This document shows positions 8,515-17,563 of a stretch of 64,000 nt of DNA, one piece after another. The translations under genes and the position numbers were made by a program. How positions within the stretch are numbered: the stretch's first letter is position 1; every line of letters starts with the position of its first letter. The notes under the pieces are model-generated. The model was given only the letters and a program-made list of their open reading frames with translations. It was not told the DNA's origin and searched no databases. The stretch is from positions 5,084,001 through 5,148,000 of the forward strand of contig NZ_CP019431.1 in the NCBI RefSeq assembly GCF_009866765.1, written 5' to 3'. The stretch is from Pseudomonas sp. S35. Its GTDB lineage: Bacteria > Pseudomonadota > Gammaproteobacteria > Pseudomonadales > Pseudomonadaceae.

Positions 8515-9487
8515 AGCCTGCGAACAAACCAGCCATCGCCTTCAGCCGCTTCTTGTAGATACGCCGCGCCTCCAGTGCCTGCTCCAGCGTCACCGCCACA
8601 AACCCCGCGCGTTGGTTCGGCTGCATCTGGCCGATCAAATCCAGGTCGGCACTGATCACCGTGCCGATCATCGCGTAGCCGCCGCCCGACACCGCATCGC
8701 GGTGCAACACAATCGGCTCCAGCCCCGCCGGCACCTGGATCGAGCCGATGGGGTAGCAACTGTCGACGATATTGGAAGGGTCCGAGCCCGCGCCAAATGG
8801 CTGCTCCCGTGGCTCAAAACTCAACGCGCTGCCGCCCTTGAAGCGATAGCCGATGCGGTCCGCCTCGGAACCCACGGTCCAGGGTTCGGCAAAAAAACTG
8901 CTTTTGGCGGCCTCGGTCAGGCGCTCGTAGTACAGGCCCGGCACGACGCGCAGGGTGATATCGCCGCCCACGGAGCGGCGCAAGGCCATCGGTAAACTGT
9001 TGCCCGCCCGTCCCTGACCGCTGGGTTCGCCGATGGGCAATTCATCGCCCGCCTGCAAGCGCCGCCCGTGCAAGCCACCAAGGGCGCCGAGGGTGTAAGT
9101 GGAACGGCTGCCGAGCACCAGCGGCACATCAATACCACCGGCCACCGCCAGGTACGTCCGCGCGCCGGCCTTGGGGAAGTCGAAACGCAGCACCTGCCCG
9201 GCGCGCACCTGGAACGCGGTGTCCTGATGCACCACTTCACCGTCCAGGTGCGGCGACATCAGCGCGCCACTCAACGCCACCAACGCATCCTGCTGGAATT
9301 CCAACTCCGGCCCGATCAACGTGCATTCCAGCCCCGCCGCACCCACCGGATTGCCCACCAGATGGTTGGCCGCACTCAACGCGTACTGGTCCAGCGCGCC
9401 CGAAGGCGGGATGCCCAAGTGGTAATAACCTTCACGGCCAAGATCCTGCACGGAGGTAGCGAGGCCGGGTTTGAGGACTCTGATCAT
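8513..9487 (-). CDS. pxpC: 5-oxoprolinase subunit PxpC (biotin-dependent carboxyltransferase-like)
   Basis: A 324-residue subunit of prokaryotic 5-oxoprolinase PxpABC, which converts 5-oxoproline (pyroglutamate) to glutamate using ATP. Family hallmarks are the opening VLKPGLATSVQDLGREGYYHLGIPPSGALD, LVGNPVGAAGLECT and GGIDVPLVLGSRSTYTLGALGG, ending with the conserved GGYAMIGTVISADLDLIGQ. Length is usual for PxpC/KipA. The start overlaps the pxpB stop (ATGA), so the two are translationally coupled. Confidence 0.92.
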   Translation of the reverse strand: MIRVLKPGLATSVQDLGREGYYHLGIPPSGALDQYALSAANHLVGNPVGAAGLECTLIGPELEFQQDALVALSGALMSPHLDGEVVHQDTAFQVRAGQVLRFDFPKAGARTYLAVAGGIDVPLVLGSRSTYTLGALGGLHGRRLQAGDELPIGEPSGQGRAGNSLPMALRRSVGGDITLRVVPGLYYERLTEAAKSSFFAEPWTVGSEADRIGYRFKGGSALSFEPREQPFGAGSDPSNIVDSCYPIGSIQVPAGLEPIVLHRDAVSGGGYAMIGTVISADLDLIGQMQPNQRAGFVAVTLEQALEARRIYKKRLKAMAGLFAG

Positions 9488-10362
9488 GCCAGCGCCTCCT
9501 GCAGGGTTTTCGGATAGCCAACCGGGTCGGCGAGAAACGCGTCGAGGGAAAATTCCACCGGGCGGATGCGCAGGTCGAAACGGCCTGCGTCCACCTCGGC
9601 GACGGCCAGGTCGTAGGCATCGCGCTCGATGGGTTTGAACTGCACGATGTCACCGGGACGGAAAAACACCATGTGTTCCTTGAGGTAGGCCAACTGCTGC
9701 GCCGGGTCGTAGATCGGCGCCGGGGTCACGCCGAACATCTGGTAACCACCGGCGCCACGCACCGAGTAGATGCAGCCAAAACAGCCGCCGTGGCCGAGGG
9801 TAAGTTTTGGCGTATCGGTGCGCGGGCGCAGGTATTTGGGCACCTGCAATTGGCGCTCGCGCTCGACCATCTGGAACATGAACGGCAAGCCCGCGACAAA
9901 CCCGACCATCGACACAAACCACGGCGCGCCACTGTGGGCGGCGATAAACGCGTGCACATCTGCCAGGCCATTGATGCGCGCGGCGTACTCCAAGTCGGTG
10001 CCGCTGGGGTCTTGATGGCGGTCGCGAAAACGCATCAGGGTTTCGTGGGTCCAGGGGTCGTTGTACAGCACCGGGATCTCGATGATGCGCGTGTGCAACG
10101 TGCGTTCGGCCACGGCCTGGGCTTCGGCGCTTTGCACCGCGTCGAGCAGCACGTGGGGCGCGATACGGTCGGGGTCGAAGCGGATCTGGAACGAGGCATT
10201 GGCCAGGCACACATCCAGTACGCCTTCCAGCGCCAGGCGTTCCACCACACGGGTCACCGCCATGCCCTTGAAAAAGGCCTCCAGCGACATGCTGTCGCTG
10301 ACCTCGGCAAACAGGTGTTCATCACCGCCGAAGCTGTAGCGGATGGGGGACGTTTGAGCCAT
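9484..10362 (-). CDS. pxpB: 5-oxoprolinase subunit PxpB (KipI-like)
   Basis: A 292-residue KipI/PxpB-type subunit. The C-terminal cyclophilin-like domain is recognisable by FVAGLPFMFQMVERERQ, PRTDTPKLTLGHGGCFG and GGYQMFGVTPAPIYDP. The N-terminal half (about 130 residues) has the ferredoxin-like part including VVERLALEGVLDVCLANASF and IEIPVLYNDPWT. It is longer than typical Bacillus KipI (about 240) because of the middle region. The start at MAQTSPIRYSFGGDEHLF follows an AGAGGAAG ribosome-binding site; eight extra codons upstream are not needed. It is the middle gene of the pxpABC operon. Confidence 0.9.
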   Translation of the reverse strand: MAQTSPIRYSFGGDEHLFAEVSDSMSLEAFFKGMAVTRVVERLALEGVLDVCLANASFQIRFDPDRIAPHVLLDAVQSAEAQAVAERTLHTRIIEIPVLYNDPWTHETLMRFRDRHQDPSGTDLEYAARINGLADVHAFIAAHSGAPWFVSMVGFVAGLPFMFQMVERERQLQVPKYLRPRTDTPKLTLGHGGCFGCIYSVRGAGGYQMFGVTPAPIYDPAQQLAYLKEHMVFFRPGDIVQFKPIERDAYDLAVAEVDAGRFDLRIRPVEFSLDAFLADPVGYPKTLQEALA

Positions 10363-10421
10363 GTCGCTTCCTCTTGGAATGGTCATCGAAAGGCGGGCAA
10401 AAAAGTAACGGATCGATTTTA

Positions 10422-11177
10422 TTAGGGTGTTTTAACCGTGATACCCGCCTGGTCCAAGGCTTCGCGAGTGGCTTCCACCAACTCCAGCGCACCTGGGGTG
10501 TCGCTGTGCAGGCAGATGGAATCGAATTCGATAAACAGGTCTTCGCCTTCTACGGTGCGTACCAGCCCCGTCTGACACGCGCGCAAGACGCGGGCCGCCA
10601 CGGTTGCAGGATCGAGTGCACGCACATTGCGGGTAAACACGATGGAGCCCGTCAGATCGTACTCACGATCGGCATAAAACTCGCGCACCACCGGTTGTCC
10701 CAGTTCCTTGGCCACCCGCCAGATCACCGAGTTGGGCATGCAGTAGAGCAACAGCGTCGGCTCGATGAGTTGCAGGTTTTGCACCAGCAATCGGGCCGCT
10801 TCTTCGTCGCGGGCCAGGTGCATGTAGAGCGCGCCGTGGGGCTTGATATGTTGCAGCGTCACCCCTTGGGCGCGGGCGATTTCACGCAGGGCGCCGAGTT
10901 GGTAGAGCATGTCGTCCACCAGCTCCTGGGCCGGTGCATTGATATGCCGACGACCAAAACCCACCAGGTCACGAAAGCCCGGATGGGCACCGATGGCCAC
11001 GCCCAGTTGCTTGGCGCGTTCGACGGTGCGGCGCATGGTGCCGGGGTCGCCGGCGTGGAAGCCGGTTGCGATATTGGCCGAGCTGATGTAGGCCATCAGC
11101 TCGGCGTCAACGCCATCGCCAATGGTCCAGGGGCCAAATCCTTCGCCCATGTCCGAGTTGAAATCCACTGCCTGCAT
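10422..11177 (-). CDS. pxpA: 5-oxoprolinase subunit PxpA (LamB/YcsF family)
   Basis: A 251-residue LamB/YcsF-family protein. The signatures are [14 protein letters not shown] at the N-terminus, [14 protein letters not shown] (metal-binding His), [17 protein letters not shown], and [17 protein letters not shown]. It is the first gene of the operon, with a 59-bp gap to pxpB. It is divergent from a LysR gene that probably controls the operon. Confidence 0.93.
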   Translation of the reverse strand: MQAVDFNSDMGEGFGPWTIGDGVDAELMAYISSANIATGFHAGDPGTMRRTVERAKQLGVAIGAHPGFRDLVGFGRRHINAPAQELVDDMLYQLGALREIARAQGVTLQHIKPHGALYMHLARDEEAARLLVQNLQLIEPTLLLYCMPNSVIWRVAKELGQPVVREFYADREYDLTGSIVFTRNVRALDPATVAARVLRACQTGLVRTVEGEDLFIEFDSICLHSDTPGALELVEATREALDQAGITVKTP

Positions 11178-11245
11178 CGGGGTCGCTCCGCCAAAGGTGA
11201 TGCAGGAAAAGTAGGCTGCGGCTTGACCCCTTGGGAAGATCTATT

Positions 11246-11275
11246 ATCAGATGACCCATCTTCTGAAAATCAGAT
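11246..11275. promoter_or_regulatory. Candidate operator of the pxp LysR regulator
   Basis: The divergent 120-bp promoter region holds an imperfect dyad CAGATGA-ccc-ATCTTCTG followed by another ATCAGAT, i.e. three related half sites within 30 bp, midway between pxpA and lysR. LysR proteins usually bind such repeated imperfect dyads. Confidence 0.4.
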
Positions 11276-11298
11276 AACCCTCTGGGTTGGAGAGGCCG

Positions 11299-12216
11299 AT
11301 GTCCCTCACCTTGCGCCAAGTCCGCTACTTCGTCGCCACCGCCGAGATCGGCCAGATCTCCCAGGCGGCGATCCACCTGAATATCTCGCAGTCGGCGGTG
11401 ACCACGGCGATCAAGGAGCTGGAGGCGATGCTCGGCGTGCAACTGTTTGTGCGCTCGGCCCAGGGCATGAACCTGACCGACGCCGGGCGGCACTTTCTCA
11501 ACCGCGCCTACGTGATTGTGCGCAGTGTCGACGATGCGCTGAACAGCCCATTGCCCGACCACCGCGCCAGTGGCGTGCTGCGGGTGGCGGCCAGCTACAC
11601 AGTGCTCGGTTACTTCCTGCCCCACCATTTGCAGCGCATGGAGCATTGGCACCCGGACGTGACCATCAAGGTGTTCGAACAGGAGCGCCAGGCCATCGAA
11701 CACGGCCTGCTCGACGGCCAGTTCGACATGGCCGTGGTGCTCACCGCCAACCTGACACACCCGGCAATCGTTTCCGAGATTCTGTTCAACTCAGAACGTC
11801 GCCTGTGGCTGCCCAGCCATCACCCGTTGTGCGAACGCGGCGCCGTAAGCCTGGCGGATGTGGCGCAAGAGCCGTACATCCTGCTCACCGTGGACGAAGC
11901 CGAACACAGCGCCATGCGCTATTGGGAACAGGCCGGGCAGTCGCCGAACGTACGGCTGCGCACCAGTTCGGTGGAGGCGGTGCGCAGCATGGTCGCCAAT
12001 GGCAGCGGCGTGGCGATTCTGTCGGACCTGGTGCACCGCCCTTGGTCACTGGAAGGCAAGCGCATCGAAACCCTGACCGTCACCGACCCGGTCACGCCCA
12101 TGAGCGTCGGCCTGGCCTGGCACCGCGAGCGGGCCTTTACCCCAGCGATGCAGGCGTTCCGGGATTACTTTCATGATGCGTTCCTGGCGCCGCAGCAACT
12201 GTCGGCGCGGCGTTAA
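11299..12216 (+). CDS. LysR-family regulator divergent from pxpABC
   Basis: A 305-residue LysR regulator. The HTH is at residues 3-62 (LTLRQVRYFVATAEIGQISQ, then AVTTAIKELEAMLGVQLF), and the substrate-binding domain begins at about residue 92 (SGVLRVAASYTVLGYFLP). The start was placed at MSLTLRQV because GGAGAGG lies 4-5 nt upstream; a TTG four codons earlier overlaps that site. Its position suggests control of 5-oxoproline utilisation, which is inference. The stop overlaps by four bases with the convergent LysR gene. Confidence 0.9.
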   Translation: MSLTLRQVRYFVATAEIGQISQAAIHLNISQSAVTTAIKELEAMLGVQLFVRSAQGMNLTDAGRHFLNRAYVIVRSVDDALNSPLPDHRASGVLRVAASYTVLGYFLPHHLQRMEHWHPDVTIKVFEQERQAIEHGLLDGQFDMAVVLTANLTHPAIVSEILFNSERRLWLPSHHPLCERGAVSLADVAQEPYILLTVDEAEHSAMRYWEQAGQSPNVRLRTSSVEAVRSMVANGSGVAILSDLVHRPWSLEGKRIETLTVTDPVTPMSVGLAWHRERAFTPAMQAFRDYFHDAFLAPQQLSARR

Positions 12217-13109
12217 AGATGCGCTTGCAGAATGGCCGCCAGCCAGTCCATGAACACCCGCACCCGTAATGGCAAATGCCGTTGGCCGGCGTACAGCAGC
12301 GACACGTCCAACGGCGGTGCCGGGTATTGCGGCAACACCGCCACCAACTCGCCGCTGGCCAGTTCAGCGCCCATGCCCAAGGCCGGCACCTGGATAATCC
12401 CGAAACCGCCCAGGCACGCCGATTTATAGGCATCGGTGCTGTTGACCGTGATCCGCCCGGCCATGGGAACGCGCTGCACCTTGTTGCCTTGCAGGTATTC
12501 GAAGCCCGCCGAGCGTGAACCCAACGGCCGCACGTAATGCACCAAGTGATGGTCGGCCAGGTCGGCCAGCGTCTGTGGCACGCCGAAGCGTTGCAGGTAG
12601 GCGGCGCTCACGCAGTTGATCATCGGCATGCTGCACAACAACCGCGCCACCACCGTTTGGTCCGGCTGCGCGCCGACCCGCAGCACGCAATCAAACCCTT
12701 CGGCGAGCAGGTCGACCTGGCGGTCGGTGGTGCTGATCTCCATTTCGATCAACGGGTGGCGCGCCAGGAACTGTGGCAGGCGTGGCAGGATCAAGTCCCG
12801 CGCCATGACGTTGGGCATATCCACGCGAATACGCCCGGCCAGTTGAGTTTCATCCTGGCGAAACAGGCCTTCCAGTTCTTCCATGTGCGCCAGCAAATCC
12901 TTGCTGCGCTCGTACAACACGCGCCCGTCCTGAGTTGCCTGCACCTTGCGTGTGGTGCGTTGCAATAGCCGAGCGCCGAGCAGTTCTTCCAGCGCCTGCA
13001 CGTGCTCGGACACGGTGGAACGCGGCAGGCCCAGGCTCTCGCCCGCCCGGGTGAAACTCGACAGTTCGGTGACGCGCACGAAGGTGCGCAGCAGCTCAAG
13101 TTTGTTCAT
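12213..13109 (-). CDS. LysR-family regulator (DmlR/CrgA-like)
   Basis: A 298-residue LysR protein with HTH MNKLELLRTFVRVTELSSFT..LPRSTVSEHVQALEELLGARLL and effector domain GRIRVDMPNVMARDLILPRL. The VDLLAEGFDCVLRVG motif is typical of the large DmlR/CrgA/YafC subgroup. It is divergent from the SDR gene with about 110 bp between them, so the SDR is the likely target, although this subgroup often has only weakly linked targets. Confidence 0.9.
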   Translation of the reverse strand: MNKLELLRTFVRVTELSSFTRAGESLGLPRSTVSEHVQALEELLGARLLQRTTRKVQATQDGRVLYERSKDLLAHMEELEGLFRQDETQLAGRIRVDMPNVMARDLILPRLPQFLARHPLIEMEISTTDRQVDLLAEGFDCVLRVGAQPDQTVVARLLCSMPMINCVSAAYLQRFGVPQTLADLADHHLVHYVRPLGSRSAGFEYLQGNKVQRVPMAGRITVNSTDAYKSACLGGFGIIQVPALGMGAELASGELVAVLPQYPAPPLDVSLLYAGQRHLPLRVRVFMDWLAAILQAHL

Positions 13110-13218
13110 TGGATTGTTCGCCCTGCCCGACCAGTGATTCCGATTATTCCCTGTTTATCACGTTAAGGCCGGACAAATACACTCAATCCCACGCTCACAT
13201 CTTAAAGAGGATTGCACC

Positions 13219-13977
13219 ATGACCCGTAAAATCGCGTTGATCACCGGCGCCAGCCGTGGCTTGGGTAAAAACGCCGCCTTGCACCTGGCGGCACAAGGCG
13301 TGGACATCATCGGCACTTATCACAGCAAGGCCGACGAGGCGCAGGCATTGGTGGCCGAGATCGAACAATTGGGTGGCCGCGCCGCCATGCTGCAATTGGA
13401 TGTGAGCCAGAGCGCAACATTCGGAGGGTTTGTTGGCGACGTTGCCGGCGTGCTCAAGGATGTTTTCGCACAGGATCACTTCGATTTTCTGATCAACAAC
13501 GCCGGCATCGGCATTCACGCCAGTTTTGCCGAGACCACCGAAGCCCAGTTCGACCAACTGGTGGCCATCCAATTCAAGGGCCCGTTTTTCCTGACCCAGC
13601 AACTGTTGCCGGTGATCCGCGACGGTGGGCGCATCCTCAATATTTCCAGCGGCCTGGCGCGTTTCAGCCTGCCGGGCTATGCGGCGTATGCGGCGATGAA
13701 AGGCGCGATGGAAGTGCTGACCCGCTACCAGGCCAAAGAGCTGGGTGGGCGCGGGATCAGCGTCAACATCCTGGCCCCGGGTGCGATTGAAACCGACTTC
13801 GGCGGCGGCGCCGTACGCGACAATGCCAACCTCAATGCCATGGTCGCGAGCAACACCGCCCTGGGCCGCGCCGGCTTGCCGGACGATATCGGTGGCGCAA
13901 TTGCCAGCCTGCTGGCAGACGGCAGCCAGTGGATCACCGGGCAGCGCATCGAGGCGTCGGGCGGTATGTTCCTTTAA
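13219..13977 (+). CDS. SDR-family oxidoreductase
   Basis: A 252-residue classical short-chain dehydrogenase/reductase. The cofactor motif TGASRGLGKNAA is at residues 9-20, NNAGIG at about 94, and the catalytic Ser (ILNISSG), Tyr and Lys (YAAYAAMKGA) lie at about residues 138-160. The post-catalytic ISVNILAPGAIETDF and the C-terminal GGMFL are as usual. A residue pattern TYHSKADEA after the second strand suggests NADPH rather than NADH preference. The substrate is unknown. It is preceded by an AAAGAGGA site and divergent from a LysR gene. Confidence 0.9.
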   Translation: MTRKIALITGASRGLGKNAALHLAAQGVDIIGTYHSKADEAQALVAEIEQLGGRAAMLQLDVSQSATFGGFVGDVAGVLKDVFAQDHFDFLINNAGIGIHASFAETTEAQFDQLVAIQFKGPFFLTQQLLPVIRDGGRILNISSGLARFSLPGYAAYAAMKGAMEVLTRYQAKELGGRGISVNILAPGAIETDFGGGAVRDNANLNAMVASNTALGRAGLPDDIGGAIASLLADGSQWITGQRIEASGGMFL

Positions 13978-14037
13978 TCCCTACCCCGTCCCTACGGCCC
14001 TTGCCCGGTAAGGGTTAAAACGCGATGAGGTGATGAT

Positions 14038-14475
14038 CTATGGGCGTGCTGCCACAGGTTGCAGGAGCTTATCGCGCAGCACGTCATAGCCCCAGTGATA
14101 CACATAGGTGTACGGCAGGAAGAACAGCAGCACACCTATGTCGAGGATAAACGCCTGCATCAGGCTGATGTTCAGCCACGCCGCAATCAACGGTACACAC
14201 ACCAGGATCAAGCCGCCTTCGAACATGAGGGCGTGCAACATGCGGGTCCAGCCGTTGTTGGCCAGTTGCAGGCGCGCCTTGAGGCGATCGAACAGGCCGT
14301 TGAAAATCACGTTCCAGGTTAACGCCATCAGGCTGATCGCCAGCGTGACCATGCCCATTTCCAGGGCAGGCTTGTCCATGATCCACGCCAGCAACGGCGT
14401 ACAGATCAACAACGCCAGGGCCTCGAAACCTATGGCCTGGCAAACGCGTTCAGTAAGGGACTTGGTAGGGTTCAT
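14038..14475 (-). CDS. PACE-family efflux transporter
   Basis: A 145-residue inner-membrane protein with four helices arranged as two tandem bacterial-transmembrane-pair domains, the pattern of proteobacterial antimicrobial compound efflux (AceI-like) proteins. Repeat 1 contains RVCQAIGFEALALLICTPLL and MALTWNVIFNGLFDRL. Repeat 2 contains RMLHALMFEGGLILVCVPLI and FFLPYTYVYHWGYDVLRD. The charged/aromatic WNxxFN and TYxYHW positions are the family signature. Chlorhexidine and related biocides are known substrates of relatives; the substrate here is not shown. It is divergent from its probable LysR activator. Confidence 0.9.
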   Translation of the reverse strand: MNPTKSLTERVCQAIGFEALALLICTPLLAWIMDKPALEMGMVTLAISLMALTWNVIFNGLFDRLKARLQLANNGWTRMLHALMFEGGLILVCVPLIAAWLNISLMQAFILDIGVLLFFLPYTYVYHWGYDVLRDKLLQPVAARP

Positions 14476-14518
14476 GACCCGTCTCCGTGAGTGAGGATGG
14501 TTGCCATCATTACCCTTT

Positions 14519-14552
14519 GAATCGATACTTCATAACCAATAACCATCGATCA
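14519..14552. promoter_or_regulatory. Candidate LysR operator between PACE gene and its regulator
   Basis: Two ATCGAT hexamers 24 bp apart frame ACTTCATAACCAATAACC, with AACCAAT/AACCAT repeats inside. The block is directly upstream of the LysR start and about 45 bp from the PACE start, the expected place for a shared operator. Confidence 0.35.
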
Positions 14553-14563
14553 AGGCGATAGTC

Positions 14564-15418
14564 ATGGCGTCTCACGAAGTGCTGCAGGCGTTTGTCCAAG
14601 CGGCCACTCAAGGTTCGTTTTCAGCGGCGGCGCGCAAGTTGGGCAAGAGCCAGTCCACCGTCAGTGCCGCAGTGGCGAGCCTGGAGATTGACCTGGATGT
14701 GGTGCTGTTTGACCGCAGCAGCCGCAAGCCCACGCTGACACCCGCCGGGCATGTGTTGCTGCAACGGGCCGAGCAGGTGCTGGAAGCCAGCAGCCGCCTG
14801 GCGCTGGCGGCGAGCCAGTTGGCCCAGGGGTTGGAGCCGAAGCTGACCATCGCCATGTCCGATACTTACCAGTCGGACCGCTTTGAAATCGCCCTCCGCT
14901 CGTTCGACGCACGTTACCCGGACCTCGAACTGGAATGCCTGATCGCCGAATGCGAAGACTTGATCGCCTTGGTGCAGAGCGGTCGGGCGCAGATTGCGTT
15001 TATCGAGAAACAAGACACCTACCCGCCCGACCTCACCGGCGCACCGGTGGAAGAACGCACGGAAATCGGCCTGTTCGTGGCGCCCACTCACCCGCTGGCG
15101 CGCTTGGACAACATCCCCGCCGACACCTTGCAACAACACCGCGAATTGCGCCTGGCCAGCATCATCAACCCGAATGAGACACGCGCCAGCGGCCGCGTCT
15201 GGTCGGCGCCCAGTTACCTGATGCTGATGGAGATGGCGCAACTGGGGTTCGGCTGGGCGCCCCTGCCGCGCTGGCTGGTAGAGCGTTTTGACGCCGGCCA
15301 GTTGGTGGAACTCAAAGCGCGCAGTTGGCCGCGCTCGGTGGCGGTGGATGCACTGTGGTCACGGCATCATCCGCCGGGGCCGGCGGGGAGTTGGTTGCTG
15401 GGCAAGATGTTGGAGTGA
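14564..15418 (+). CDS. LysR-family regulator of PACE efflux gene (AceR-like context)
   Basis: A 284-residue LysR regulator: HTH HEVLQAFVQAATQGSFS..SQSTVSAAVASLEIDLDVVLFD, effector domain from LEPKLTIAMSDTYQSDRFE. Divergent pairing of a LysR gene with a PACE gene is known from Acinetobacter (AceR/AceI), where the regulator activates efflux in response to the biocide. The same role is inferred here from arrangement only. Confidence 0.88.
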   Translation: MASHEVLQAFVQAATQGSFSAAARKLGKSQSTVSAAVASLEIDLDVVLFDRSSRKPTLTPAGHVLLQRAEQVLEASSRLALAASQLAQGLEPKLTIAMSDTYQSDRFEIALRSFDARYPDLELECLIAECEDLIALVQSGRAQIAFIEKQDTYPPDLTGAPVEERTEIGLFVAPTHPLARLDNIPADTLQQHRELRLASIINPNETRASGRVWSAPSYLMLMEMAQLGFGWAPLPRWLVERFDAGQLVELKARSWPRSVAVDALWSRHHPPGPAGSWLLGKMLE

Positions 15419-15446
15419 CGAACATGGCCTTGCTGACACCTTGTCT

Positions 15447-16670
15447 TCATTGACTGGGCGATTGGAGTTCGGCGATACGTTGCTGGAGGAAGCGTTTCTC
15501 CGGGGTCTGCTGGGTCAGGGAAAGGGCTTTTTCATAGGCGGCGCGGGCTTCTTGCACCCGCCCCAATTGCCGACAAAATTCGCCCCGCGCCGAATGCGCC
15601 AGGTGGTAATCCAGCAATTCCCCGCGTGCCAGAATCGCCTCCACCTGCTGCAACCCCGCCAACGGCCCATCGCGCATGGCCAGCGCCACTGCGCGGTTCA
15701 ACTCGATCACCGGCGACGGCATGGCCCTGAGCAGCACGTCGTAGAGCCCGACAATCTGCGGCCAGTCCGTTTGCCCGGCACTCGGCGCTTCGGCATGCAC
15801 TGCGGCGATCGCCGCTTGCAGGCAATACGGCCCAAAGCCTCGCATGGCCAGTGCCCGTTCTACCAGCGTGCAGCCTTCGGCAATCAACGAAGCGTCCCAC
15901 AGCACACGGTCCTGTTTATCCAGCAGCACCAGTTCGCCGCTGGCCGAGGTGCGCGCCGCACGGCGGGATTCGTGCAGCAGCATCAGCGCCAGCAGGCCCA
16001 TGACTTCCGGCTCCGGCAGCAGTTCCATCAGCAAGCGGCCCAGGCGAATGGCTTCGCGGGTCAGGTCTTCGCGGGTGATGCCCGCCCCCATCGACGCCGA
16101 GTACCCCTCGTTGAACACCAGGTAAATCACCCGTAACACACTGTCCAGGCGCTCGGGCAACTCGGCCAGGGACGGCACTTGATAGGGGATTTTGGCCTCG
16201 CGGATCTTGCCCTTGGCCCGCACGATGCGCTGGGCGATGGTAGCCGGCGTGGCCAGGAAAGCCCGGGCGATTTCCTCGGTGGTGAGGTCGCAGATCTCAC
16301 GCAAGGTCAGCGCCGCCTGGGCATCGGCCGCCAGTGCCGGGTGACAACAGGTGAACATCAGGCGCAGGCGGTCGTCTTCCACGTCTTCAACGCTCCAGTC
16401 AGCGGCCTCCAAGGCGTCGGCCTGCGCCTGCGATAACGGGGTGAACCGGGCCTGGCGGCGCAAGCGGTCGATGGCTTTGAAGCGCCCGGTGGAGACCAGC
16501 CAGGCGCGCGGATTGTCCGGCATGCCGTCCTGCTGCCAGCGCTCGACCGCGACGAAGAACGCCTCGTGCAAGGCCTCTTCGGCGAGGTCGAAATCGCCGA
16601 GCAGGCGGATCAGGGTGGCGAGCACGCGCCGCGATTCGCTGCGGTAGATCGCTTCGATCTGCGGCGTCAA
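15447..16670 (-). CDS. ECF RNA polymerase sigma factor with C-terminal TPR-like extension (ECF42 type)
   Basis: A 407-residue sigma factor. Region 2 has LIRLLGDFDLAEEALHEAFF and NPRAWLVSTGRFKAIDRLRR. Region 4 is near residues 125-185 (ALTLREICDLTTEEIARAFL, IVRAKGKIREA). About 200 further residues follow (LVFNEGYSAS.., AVALAMRDGPLAGLQQVEAI..) forming helical TPR-like repeats. This layout, and the YciI/DGPF gene in the same operon, match the ECF42 group. The preferred start is a TTG that overlaps the upstream stop as TTGA; an in-frame codon 18 residues upstream lies inside the preceding gene. There is no anti-sigma gene nearby, so activity may be controlled by the C-terminal extension. Confidence 0.88.
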   Translation of the reverse strand: MTPQIEAIYRSESRRVLATLIRLLGDFDLAEEALHEAFFVAVERWQQDGMPDNPRAWLVSTGRFKAIDRLRRQARFTPLSQAQADALEAADWSVEDVEDDRLRLMFTCCHPALAADAQAALTLREICDLTTEEIARAFLATPATIAQRIVRAKGKIREAKIPYQVPSLAELPERLDSVLRVIYLVFNEGYSASMGAGITREDLTREAIRLGRLLMELLPEPEVMGLLALMLLHESRRAARTSASGELVLLDKQDRVLWDASLIAEGCTLVERALAMRGFGPYCLQAAIAAVHAEAPSAGQTDWPQIVGLYDVLLRAMPSPVIELNRAVALAMRDGPLAGLQQVEAILARGELLDYHLAHSARGEFCRQLGRVQEARAAYEKALSLTQQTPEKRFLQQRIAELQSPSQ

Positions 16671-17143
16671 TCGCGCATCTCTTCGGTCACCAGCTTGACC
16701 AAACGGTCGAGGCTCTGGCCCCAACCATCGTGAAAGCCCATAGCTTCATGGGCCTGTTTGTCTTCGGCACTCCAGTGCATGGCGCGTGCGGTGTAGAGGG
16801 TCTTGCCGTCTCGCTCCTCAAAGGTCACTTCGGCGCTCATGAACGGCTTGCCCGAGGGCAGCCAGCCCGGCATGAAGGCATCGGTGAACACCAGGCGGTT
16901 GGGCGCGTCGATCTCCAGGAACACGCCTTGGGTCGGGTACTCGCTGCCGTCGGGTGCACGCATCAGGGTGCGAAACAGCCCACCGACCCACAGGTTCATT
17001 TCGCACTCCGGGGTGGTCATGCCGTGGGGCCCCCACCATTGTTGCAGCAAGGCGGGCTCGGTCCAGGCGCGAAACACCCGGCTGCGCGGGGCGTCGATCA
17101 AGCGGCTGATGGACAGTTCAAATTCGGCAGGTTGCTTGGACAT
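16667..17143 (-). CDS. SRPBCC (AHSA1-like) domain protein
   Basis: A 158-residue single-domain SRPBCC/START-like protein. It has ELSISRLIDAPRSRVFRAWT at the N-terminus, LLQQWWGPHGMTTPECEM, FLEIDAPNRLVFTDAF and the C-terminal helix GWGQSLDRLVKLV. The fold forms a hydrophobic pocket, but the ligand is unknown. A perfect AGGAGG ribosome-binding site precedes it. It is the third gene of the sigma-factor operon and overlaps the sigma gene. Confidence 0.9.
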   Translation of the reverse strand: MSKQPAEFELSISRLIDAPRSRVFRAWTEPALLQQWWGPHGMTTPECEMNLWVGGLFRTLMRAPDGSEYPTQGVFLEIDAPNRLVFTDAFMPGWLPSGKPFMSAEVTFEERDGKTLYTARAMHWSAEDKQAHEAMGFHDGWGQSLDRLVKLVTEEMRD

Positions 17144-17177
17144 GGGGTAAACCTCCTGAGTATTTGGCTTGTTGTTT

Positions 17178-17522
17178 TCAGAGATTCAGTTCACGCACAG
17201 GGCGTACTTCGACACTGCCGACCCGGGCGGCCGGAATACCACCGGCCACCTGGATCGCGTCGTTGAGGTCGCGGGCTTCGATCAGGTAGAACCCGGCGAG
17301 TTGTTCCTTGGTTTCGGCAAACGGCCCGTCGGTGATCGACAGCTTGCCGTTGCGCATGCGCACGGTGGTGGCGGTGCTCACCGACTCCAGCGGTTCGGCG
17401 GCGAGCATGCGGCCGCTGGCCTGCACGGATTGGGCGTAGGCAAAGCACTCCGGGTCTGCGGGGCTGTCAGGCGAGGTGTGCAGCACCTGTTCGTTGCTGT
17501 AGATCAGGCACAGGTATTTCAT
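17178..17522 (-). CDS. YciI/DGPF-domain protein
   Basis: A 114-residue YCII-related protein. The DGPF motif is present as SITDGPFAETKEQLAGF, with the preceding VRMRNGKLSI, and the N-terminal strand MKYLCLIYSNEQV is typical. DGPF proteins are the hallmark partners of ECF42 sigma factors and are thought to be small oxidoreductases or binding proteins of unknown substrate. It is the second gene in the operon (41 bp after the NTF2-like gene, 34 bp before the SRPBCC gene). Confidence 0.92.
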   Translation of the reverse strand: MKYLCLIYSNEQVLHTSPDSPADPECFAYAQSVQASGRMLAAEPLESVSTATTVRMRNGKLSITDGPFAETKEQLAGFYLIEARDLNDAIQVAGGIPAARVGSVEVRPVRELNL

Positions 17523-17563
17523 GGCGTTCTCCGTTTTGGACTACTGACTATAGTTCGCGGCGC

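Noticed and set aside
10374..12176. Long 600-codon plus-strand frame antisense to pxpA and across the LysR gene
   Set aside because: Low-complexity His/Arg/Gln-rich translation typical of an antisense GC-rich frame; the real genes on both sides have clear family motifs.
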